From assembly GCF_018294505.1 (NCBI RefSeq), contig NC_057803.1:691375077-691439076 (forward strand): DNA of 64,000 nucleotides. The letters run 5' to 3'. Both the position numbers and the translations under genes were made by a program. The notes below the pieces were generated by a model. The model was given only the letters and a program-made list of their open reading frames with translations. It searched no databases and was not told the DNA's origin. The first letter of the stretch is position 1. Every line of letters begins with the position of its first letter. The stretch comes from Triticum aestivum. Taxonomy: Eukaryota; Streptophyta; Magnoliopsida; Poales; Poaceae. Positions 55,963 to 64,000 of this stretch are shown one piece after another.

Positions 55963-57100
55963 AGCGGTGGAGAGGGTTTATTTCAGGGTTACGGTAAACT
56001 TTTTACATGCTAGGCCTGGGATACAAAGTCTGTTTTGATAAGAAAAACGGGCCGAACCCATATACTCACCGGAATTATATGGAGTCTGGTAGAGATGCTG
56101 TAACTCGCAAGGAGAATCTGTCGGCCGCCCTGATCTCTCGGAGCCGATTGACGCCTAGCCGCAGGGCAGGTCCCGGCCAGTTCCCCGGCCGCAGAGGACG
56201 GCGAGCTCGACCTCCTTCTCGACGAGCTCTAACAATGAACCACGAGTAGCTCTAGGCCTTCTCGCCGTTGCCTCCTATTAACCTGGGCACGGTCCGTCGC
56301 TTGGTGCCCCTACTCGTCGGCGCGGCGTCGCCGTTCGCCACCGGCCCCCGCCAGGCGCTGCGGCCTGCGGGTGGTGGACACGTTCGCCATCCCGCGGTTT
56401 CCGGTGGGATCCAATCAAGGGAAGTGTTCTACGAGCATTTAGATGCTGCCGCCTCCTTTTAGATCTGGGAAATCCGGTGCTGGGGCTTGAGCATTTCCCC
56501 TTCCTTTTGGGCTTTTGGCGTTTACATTGGGGCAGATTTTTTTAGGATATAATTTGAGATTGTTCCGATAATGCTTGATTCGCCTAAATCTTGAATGAGC
56601 TCTGACGAGAGATTGGTGATTTGCAGAATGTATGCAGAGGACACACTTTCAGTGGAGCTTATTATTATAATTTTCGTCTTATTTGGAGGTCAATTGATAG
56701 ATCCGCCATGATGCATTCAGGATTGATGAGTTTTTAACAAATTGGGGATGAACTGATTAGCTCAGCCATATATGGTTCAGTATGATTCATAGATTTCTCA
56801 TTGACGCCTTGCTAAAACAGGGTGTCTGTATGTTTGTTGATGCTATGCTCGATTACGCTAGCGCAGGTACCAAGTGCTGCTTCATAGACTCACTCGTGGT
56901 CAAGATGCCTAAGTCCAAGCCAGCTTCAGAGGCTCGCTACAGATAAAAGGATCTGTTGTGACTGGAAATTATTGTTGTGAGGTATTTCCCTTAATTTATG
57001 TTGTGTTTCTACTATTATAGACCGATTTCTGTGATCCCTGTTTTGTTCCCCAGTTTTTTTTATCATAGTATATCAATTGACATACAGTCCCCATCCCCGC
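55963..57100. other. GC-rich stretch and possible exon, unassigned
   Basis: 56170-56460 is GC-rich and interrupted by stops in every frame, and may be a decayed exon. 56821-56946 on the plus strand follows an acag acceptor and is open for 41 codons to TAA (MFVDAMLDYASAGTKC..SLVVKMPKSK). It looks coding, but I do not recognise it. The AT-rich DNA between (56500-56820) could be intron. The stretch ends at the Gypsy LTR. Confidence 0.3.
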
Positions 57101-57523
57101 TGTCAGGATCAGAGCTCTGATCTAGGCAATTTAGCACGAAACACAGCAATTGTTAGGAGCAAAGCAGGGCTTCTAACTAGGGTTCTTGATTGAAATTGAG
57201 GAAAGTTGGTTCAGCTCGCCACAGGCGGCTAGGGTTTAGACCCAATACATGTAAAAGCATACCCACTCCAGCGCAGGTGGCTGGCTTTATAGCCATTACA
57301 AGGGAGCTAAAAGCATAAAAGTAGAAACAGAGCACATGCATTGTCTGGACGACTACAGTGACTCGCGATTGATCAGCAGCCGTCGGATGGCAGATCGACG
57401 AAGGAGAGATGCCTTGTGCTGGCAAACCGTTATCTTAGTCTCTGGGCCGCTGGATGGAAGATCTACGGTTGTCCAAGCTAGCGGCACGCAGGAACAGGGC
57501 TAGAACATGAACAGGGCCTGACA
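57101..57523 (-). repeat. 3' LTR of the Gypsy element (423 bp)
   Basis: Begins tgtcaggatc and ends gcctgaca on the plus strand, so TG...CA with a short inverted repeat tgtcagg/cctgaca. It lies directly beside the polypurine tract. Confidence 0.85.
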
Positions 57524-57533
57524 ATACCCCCCA
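57524..57533 (-). promoter_or_regulatory. Polypurine tract of the Gypsy element
   Basis: TGGGGGGTAT on the minus strand, touching the LTR start. Confidence 0.8.
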
Positions 57534-57552
57534 ACGGAGACTGAGCTTGTCC

Positions 57553-60500
57553 TCAAGCTCTGAAAGCAGGAAAAACTTTCTGGATAAACGCTGAATCCTC
57601 CCACGTAGCCTCTTCCGCTAGAAGTTTGTTCCATTTAACCAACCATCTGATGATAGGGATGCTGATATTACCTTGCTTCCTGGGAATCAGTTTCCTTTCA
57701 AGAACAGCCTCGGGTTCCAGCTTGATTATACCATCAGGACATACCAGCGGTAGTTTGGTTGAAGGCACCACTGCAGGTCCAATATGCTTTTTCAACTGGC
57801 TGACATGGAATGTATCATGTAGTAAACAACCTTCTGGCAACAAAAACTTGTAAGCATGGTTTCCAATTCTCTCAAGGACTCTGAATGGTCCATAGAATTT
57901 AGAATGCAGCTTTAGATGCCGATGCAGACTTAAGGATGTGTGTCTGTAAGGCTGTAACTTCAAATAAACCATATTTCCCACTGTAAATTCCCTCTCCCTT
58001 CTCTTCTTATCAGCAAAATGTTTCATTCTTGCTTGTGTTTTGAGAAGATTCTGTTTGATTACTTCAAGTGCCAGTTCCCTGTTGTGAAGAAGACCTTCAT
58101 TATCCTCACAAATAGCATCTGGCAGGGCTGATTCTGCAACCATTGGGAGAGGAAATCCATATAGTGCTTGGAATGGTGTCATTTGCAAAGAGGTGTTGTA
58201 CCACCACTCAGCCAAAGCCAACCATCCATGCCACTTCCTTGGTTGTTGAAAACACATACACCTCAAGTAGTTTTTCAGGCACTGGTTAACCTCTCTGTTT
58301 GCCCATCTGTTTGTGGATGGTAGCTGGTGCTCATGCGTAATTTGATATTCAAGGATTTGAACAGCTTCTGCCACAAATTGCTAGTGAAAATCCTATCTCT
58401 GTCAGTTACTATCACTAGAGGCATTCCATGCAATCTAAATATATTATCAGAAAATGCTCTGGCCACAGATTGCACTGTAATGGGGTGTTTCATAGCAATG
58501 AAATGAGAGTACTTTGTAAACCTGTCCACAACCACTAGGATGAGGTTTTTGTCTTCAGATTTTGGGAGTCCCTCAACAAAGTCCATGCTCACATGGGCCC
58601 AAGCAAAGTCTGTCACGGGGAGGGGCTCTAGTAGTCCAGGGTAGGGGGTGTGCTTAGCTTTGTTAACCTGACAAACAGGGCACATTTTCACAAATGTCAC
58701 CACATCCTGTTTCATTCCCTGCCAATGAAACACTAACTTAACTCTTTGATAAGTTGCTCTTTCTCCAGAGTGGCCCCCAAGCTCAGAGTTATGGAATGTT
58801 TGTAAAATTTCCTGCCTGAGATTAGTAGCTGCTCCCACTACAATCTTGTTATGAAATATGAGGATCCCATTGTTGAAAGAATAAGCAGTGCTTTTGGACT
58901 TATTCATAGTAGTTTCAGCAATGATTTCTTTGATCTTACTATCATTTTGATAACTCTTCATAACTTCTTTACCCCAAGTTGGAGAAGTAGTAGTAGCAAC
59001 TAATGCAAAAATCATATGTTTTGCTCTGCTTAAGGCATCAGCTACTTTATTCTCTTTTCCCTTCTTATACTCAATAGTGAAGGTATAGCCCAGTAACTTT
59101 AACAACAGTTTATGTTGAATGCCCTCAATGATTTTCTGGTCCTGAATATATTTCAGACTCTCCTGGTCAGTTCTGATCACTAGGGCAGTTGCCAAGAAAT
59201 AATGTTTCCATTTTTTTACTGCTTCAATTATGGCCAAAGCTTCCTTGTCATAAGTGCTCATTGCAGCTGCTTTAGGACCAATACTTTTACTGAAATATGA
59301 GATAGGCCTCCGTTCTTGCATCAAGACACCTCCCAGTCCATAGCCACAAGCATCTATTTCCAAAATGATGGGTTTGGAGAAATCAGGGAGAGCCAATACA
59401 GGAGTATTGGTGAGCTTGTTCTTCAATGTGACAAAAGCCTGTTGTTGCTCCTCTTTCCAAGCAAAACCTTCTTTCTTTAAGCAATCAAACAGAGGCCTAC
59501 AAATTATCCCATAGCCCTGGATAAATCTCCTATAATAACCACTTAACCCCAGGAAACTTCTCAGTTCGGTAACTGTAGTTGGGGCTGGCCAGTTCTTAAT
59601 AGCTTGTATTTTGGAAGGGTCAGTTGACACTCCTTCTGAGTTAATCACATGCCCTAAGTATTCAATTTCTCTCTGTCCAAAAGTCCACTTCTCAAGTTTT
59701 GCATACAACTTGTTTGCTTGCAATATATCCAATACTTGCTTTAAGTGATCCTTGTGCTCTTCCATGGAAAAACTGAACACTAATATGTCATCAAAGAAAA
59801 CCACCACAAACTTGAGGTGACCCAGCAGGAAGTTCATTAGTGCTTGAAAGGTAGGAGGGCCATTAGTAAGTCCAAATGACATGAGCAAAAACTCACAGAG
59901 CCCCATATGAGTAGTGAATGCAGTTTTAGGTATATCTTCTGCTGCCATTCTTATTTGGTGATATCCATTTCTTAAGTCAAGCTTTGAAAATACCTTTGCT
60001 CCCTTGAGTTGGTCCAAGAGATCCTCAATCACAGGGATAGGATACTTGTTTTTGATAGTGATTGCATTCAACTTCCTGTAATCAGTGCAGAGCCTCCAAG
60101 AGCCATCTTTTTTCTTCACTAGTAACACCGGGGAGGAGAAAGGACTGGAACTAGGCCTGATAATTCCCTTTTTCAACAATTCTTGAATTATTTTCTCCAG
60201 TATTTGTTTCTGATGGTGAGGAATTCTGTATGGCCTTTGATTTACCACTTTTGCCCCTTCTACCAGTGGTATTCTGTGGTCACAAGGCCTGCTTGGGGGC
60301 AGTTCAGTAGGTTCCTGAAAGACCTTTTCAAATTGTTCCAACAGAGGTTGTAAATTAGCAGGAATATCTTGACTGGCAGCTGTGAATTCCTGACCAGATG
60401 TTGTAAATAGGAATAATCCACAGACAGCTTGCTCTAGCAGTTTCTCAGTATTGTCTTGGGTTTCAGTAACAGGAGCCAAGGATACAGTTTCATCCAGAAA

Positions 60501-61071
60501 AGTTACAAACTGTCCAGAACTGTTAGAAATTTTCATCTCCATTTTAATAAAGTCCGTTTGGATTGGACTATATTTCCTGAGCCAGTCCACCCCTAAAATC
60601 ATGTCATATCCTTTTAATTTCAACACCCTGAAGCTGTCATTAAAGTGGTGTCCTTGCATCTGATATGGGCAATTTTTAGCTTGGAATTCAGTCCATAATA
60701 CTCCCCCACTAGCAACAACTACCTTAATTTTGGGTGTAGGGCTAGGAACCACAGGGAGTTTGCTTGCCATTTGAGGAGAAATGAAAGTGGAAGTACTACC
60801 ACTATCTACTAATGTTGTGGCCACTGTATCCCCTAACTTAACAGTGAGGATAAAAGTATTTCTAGCTGCTCCTATGCCCATGGCATCATGTAGTGACACC
60901 TTTAACACTGCTTCTTCAGATACTGGGTCAGTTGCTTCCAAGTCAGGGTCATCAAAATCTGTAACAAATATTGTTTCAGGGTTCTCATCTTCTTAAGCCT
61001 GTAGTGCTTGAATTTGTGCTTTCTGGCTCATTTTACAAACCTGCCTATGGCCAGGAACCCATGGTTCTCTG
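57553..61071 (-). pseudogene. Gypsy gag-pol (partial), frameshifted
   Basis: The main minus-strand frame 60941-58275 contains, in order, protease (LVDSGSTSTFIS), reverse transcriptase (KLDLRNGYHQIRM, then FFDDILVFS with Asp 384-385), RNase H (LEIDACGYGLGGVLMQ) and integrase (H-H-C-C motif ending MCPVCQ, then SMDFVEGLP, VTDRDRIF and YHPQTDGQTER). PR-RT-RH-IN order is Gypsy. A one-base loss near 58290, right after QTDGQTER, shifts the frame. The rest continues at 58374-57553 and ends in a chromodomain-like segment (LVKWNKLLAEEATWED). Upstream, TAA at 60993-60995 separates the frame from a zinc-knuckle remnant (PGHRQVCKMSQKAQ). The Cys/His set there is incomplete in view because the Copia insertion cuts it. 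Not functional as it stands. Confidence 0.95.
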
Positions 61072-62755
61072 TGTTGGGGAACGTTGCAGAAAATAAAAAA
61101 TTTCCTACGGTTTCACCAAGATCCATCTATGAGTTCATCTAAGAAACGAGTGAAAGGAGAGATGCATCTACATACCACTTTGTAGATCGCGAGCGGAAGC
61201 GTTCAAAAGAACGGGGTTGAGGTAGTCGTTCTCGTCGTGATCCTATCACCGGAGATCCTAGCGCCGAACGGATGGCACCTCCGCGTTCAACACACGTACG
61301 GTCAGCGTGAAGTCTCCTCCGTCTTGATCCAACAAGGGGGAAGGAGAGGTTGATGATGATCCAGCAGCACGACGGCGTGGTGGTGGATGCAGCAGAACTT
61401 CGGCAGGGCTTCGCCAAGCTGCTGCGGGAGGAGGACGAGGTGTAGCAGGGGGAGGAAGGCGCCAAGACTTAGGTGCGGCTGCCCTCCTTTATATAGGCCC
61501 CCAGGGGGGTGCCGGCCCTGGGAGATGCAATCTCCCAAGGGGGGCGGCGGCCAGGGGGGTGGAGTGCCCCCCAAGGCTAGTGGTGTGCCCCCCCACCTAG
61601 GGTTTCCAACCCTAGGCGCAGGGGGGGCCCAAGGGGGGGCGCACCAGCCCACTAGGGGCTGGTTCCCCTCCCACTTCAGCCCACAGGGCCCTCCGGGATA
61701 GGTGGCCCCACCCGGTGGACCCCCGGGACCCTTCCGGTGGTCCCGGTACAATACCGGGTGACCCCGAAACTTTCCCGATGGCCGAAACAGCACTTCCTAT
61801 ATATAATTCTTTACCTCCGGACCATTCGGAAACTCCTCGTGACATACGGGATCTCATTCGGGACTCCGAACAACATTCGGTTTGCTGCATACTCATATTC
61901 ATACAACCCTAGCGTCACCGAACCTTAAGTGTGTAGACCCTACGGGTTCGGGAGACATGTAGACATGACCGAGACGACTCTCCGGTCAATAACCAACAAC
62001 GGGATCTGGATACCCATGTTGGCTCCCACATACTCCTCGATGATCTCATCGGATGAACCACGATGTCAAGGATTCAAACTACCCCGTATACTATTCCCTT
62101 TGTCAGACGGTATGTTACTTGCCCGAGACTCGATCGTCGGTATCCCAATACCTCGTTCAGTCTCGTTACCGGCAAGTCACTTTACTCGTACCGTAATGCA
62201 TGATCCCGTGACCAGACACTTGGTCACTTTGAGCTCATTATGATGATGCACTACCGAGTGGGCCCAGTGATACCTCTCCGTTATACGGAGTGACAAATCC
62301 CAGTCTCGATCCGTGTCAACCCAACAGACACTTTCAGAGATACCTATAGTGCACCTTTATAGTCACCCAGTTACGTTGTGACGTTTGGTACACCCAAAGC
62401 ACTCCTACGATATCCGGGAGTTACACGATCTCATGGTCTAAGGAAAAGATACTTGACATTGGAAAAGCTCTAGCAAAATGAACTATACGATCTTGTGCTA
62501 TGCTTAGGATTGAGTCTTGTCCATCACATCATTCTCCTAATGATGTGATCCCGTTATCAACGACATCTAATGTCCATAGTCAGGAAACCATGACTATCTG
62601 TTGATCAACGAGATAGTCAACTAGAGGCTTACTAGGGACATATTAGGGTCTATGTATTCACACGTGTATTACGATTTCCGGATAATACAATTATCATGAA
62701 TAAGGAAATATAATAATAATCCTTTTATTATTGCCTCTAGGGCATATTTCCAACA
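61072..62755 (-). repeat. 3' LTR of the second Copia element
   Basis: 1684 bp, TG...CA. The minus-strand start TGTTGGAAATATGCCC is the same as in the first element. A TATA-like tatataaa on the minus strand lies at 61488-61495. Confidence 0.93.
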
Positions 62756-62771
62756 GTCTCCCACTTGCACT
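62756..62771 (-). promoter_or_regulatory. Polypurine tract of the second Copia element
   Basis: Minus strand GTGCAAGTGGGAGAC, the same tract as at 22333-22348. Confidence 0.8.
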
Positions 62772-62787
62772 AGAGTCAATAATCTAG

Positions 62788-64000
62788 TTACATTGTAATG
62801 AATCGAACACCCATAGAGTTCTGGTGTTGATCATGTTTTGCTCGCGAGAGAGGTTTAGTGAACGGATCTGCGACATTCAGATCCGTATGTACTTTACAAA
62901 TATCTATGTCTCCATCTTGAACATTTTCACGGATGGAGTTGAAACGACGCTTGATGTGCCTGGTCTTCTTGTGAAACCTGGGCTCCTTGGCAAGGGCAAT
63001 AGCTCCAGTGTTGTCACAGAAGAGTTTGATCGGCCCCGATGCATTGGGTATGACTCCTAGGTCGGTGATGAACTCCTTCACCCATATTGCTTCATGTGCT
63101 GCCTCCGAGGCTGCCATGTACTCCGCTTCACATGTAGATCCCGTCACGACGCTTTGCTTGCAGCTGCACCAGCTTACTGCTCCACCATTCAACATATACA
63201 CGTATCCGGTTTGTGACTTAGAGTCATCCAGATCTGTGTCGAAGCTAGCGTCGACGTAACCCTTTACGGCGAGCTCTTCGTCACCTCCATAAACGAGAAA
63301 CATGTCCTTTGTCCTTTTCAGGTACTTCAGGATATTCTTGACCGCTGTCCAATGTTCCTTGCCGGGATTACTTTGGTACCTTCCTACCAAACTTACGGCA
63401 AGGTTTACATCAGGTCTGGTACACAGCATGGCATACATAATAGATCCTATGGTTGAAGCATAGGGGATGACACTCATCTCTTCTTTATCTTTTGCCGTGG
63501 TCGGGCATTGAGCTGAGCTCAATCTCACACCTTGCAATACATGCAAGAATCCTTTCTTGGACTGATCCATTTTGAACTTCTTCAAAATCTTATCAAGGTA
63601 TGTGCTTTGTGAAAGACCTATGAGGCGTCTCGATCTATCCCTATAGATCTTGATGCCTAATATGTAAGCAGCTTCTCCAAGGTCCTTCATTGAAAAACAC
63701 TTATTCAAGTAGGCCTTAATGCTGTCCAAAAGTTCTATATCATTTCCCATCAAGAGTATGTCATATACATATAATATGAGAAATGCTACAAAGCTCCCAC
63801 TCACTTTCTTGTAAACGCAGGCTTCTCCATAAGTCTGCATAAACCCAAACGCTTTGATCATCTCATCAAAGCGAATGTTCCAACTCCGAGATGCTTGCAC
63901 CAGCCCATAAATGGACCGATGGAGCTTGCATACTTTGTTAGCATTCTTAGGATCGACAAAACCCTCCGGTTACATCATATACAGTTCTTCCTTAAGATGC
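62788..64000 (-). pseudogene. Copia pol C-terminus (RT and RNase H), mutated
   Basis: The minus-strand frame from 63900 to 62788 is nearly the same as the first element's reverse transcriptase and RNase H, ending HQNSMGVRFITM. It has the RNase H marks (AEYMAASEAAHEAIW, LFCDNTGAIAL). The reverse transcriptase active site reads LYVYDILLMG: the first Asp of YVDD is Tyr (codon at 63763-63765). Upstream in the same frame a TAA at 63970-63972 stands where the first copy has Gln (MMQPEGF). The coding region continues beyond the window. This copy should lack polymerase activity. Confidence 0.93.

Larger units (their letters stand above)
57101..61071 (-). mobile_element. Chromovirus-type Gypsy retrotransposon, cut by Copia
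   Basis: The 3' LTR (57101-57523), polypurine tract and most of pol are present on the minus strand. The sequence stops at 61071 in the Gag zinc-knuckle region, where the second Copia element is inserted. Gag and the 5' LTR must lie beyond the window. The C-terminal chromodomain-like segment and short LTR suggest a Reina-like chromovirus; that clade name is a guess. Confidence 0.88.
61072..64000 (-). mobile_element. Second Angela-like Copia element, partial
   Basis: The 3' LTR (61072-62755) and the pol C-terminus are present, and the element runs off the window. It is inserted in the Gypsy Gag region after ctctg (61067-61071), which should recur beyond the far LTR. Its LTR is clearly more different from the first element's LTRs than those are from each other, so it is a separate lineage of the same family. 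Confidence 0.95.

Overview
The window is plant nuclear DNA, almost certainly from a Triticeae grass (wheat, goatgrass, barley group). The long terminal repeats at 20593-22332, 27629-29368 and 61072-62755 have the ends of the Angela/WIS/BARE-1 Copia group. The CACTA ends with 'TTTAGTCCCGGTTC' repeats and the GC-rich retroposons are also typical of Triticeae intergenic DNA. No intact cellular gene was found. Everything with a recognisable product is a broken gene, a captured gene fragment or transposon coding sequence.

Layout. 1-8.07 kb: an AT-rich tandem repeat; a four-exon B3-like pseudogene with two stops; one CACTA end and one complete non-autonomous CACTA (3-bp target duplication TTT); a small retroposon tail; and a GC-rich LINE-like fragment. 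8.3-51.5 kb: what I read as a head-to-tail array of about eight Helitrons, all on the minus strand. On the plus strand each unit starts with CTAG, an 8-11 nt spacer and a GC hairpin, and ends with a conserved '..tcaatccgtgctttatta' block. Units abut within 0-27 bp at four visible junctions. All three assembly gaps fall at Helitron ends.

The largest unit (19.0-41.1 kb) carries a minus-strand RepHel gene with a Rep HUH motif, a YxxKYxxKG motif and a PIF1 helicase. That gene is broken by at least three stops and a frameshift. The same unit holds an 8.8-kb Copia element with a perfect 5-bp target duplication, a hAT element, and fragments of an O-methyltransferase and a bHLH factor. Neighbouring units carry fragments of SKP1 and of malonyl-CoA decarboxylase (MCD). 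Different exon blocks of MCD sit in two units 29 kb apart: upstream exons in one, downstream exons in the other.

51.5-57.1 kb: a copy of a 245-bp block also found at 4.0 kb; then an uncharacterised 183-codon gene split by a 1.46-kb LINE-derived insert with a 16-bp target duplication. 57.1-64 kb: a chromovirus-type Gypsy element (3' LTR and pol) invaded by a second Angela-like Copia element that runs off the window.

The genes do not form a pathway. The region is a layered record of insertion, gene capture and decay. Most in-frame stops whose ancestral codon can be guessed look like C-to-T or G-to-A transitions, as expected of methylated DNA. All identifications rest on reading the sequence and on remembered family motifs; no database search was run.
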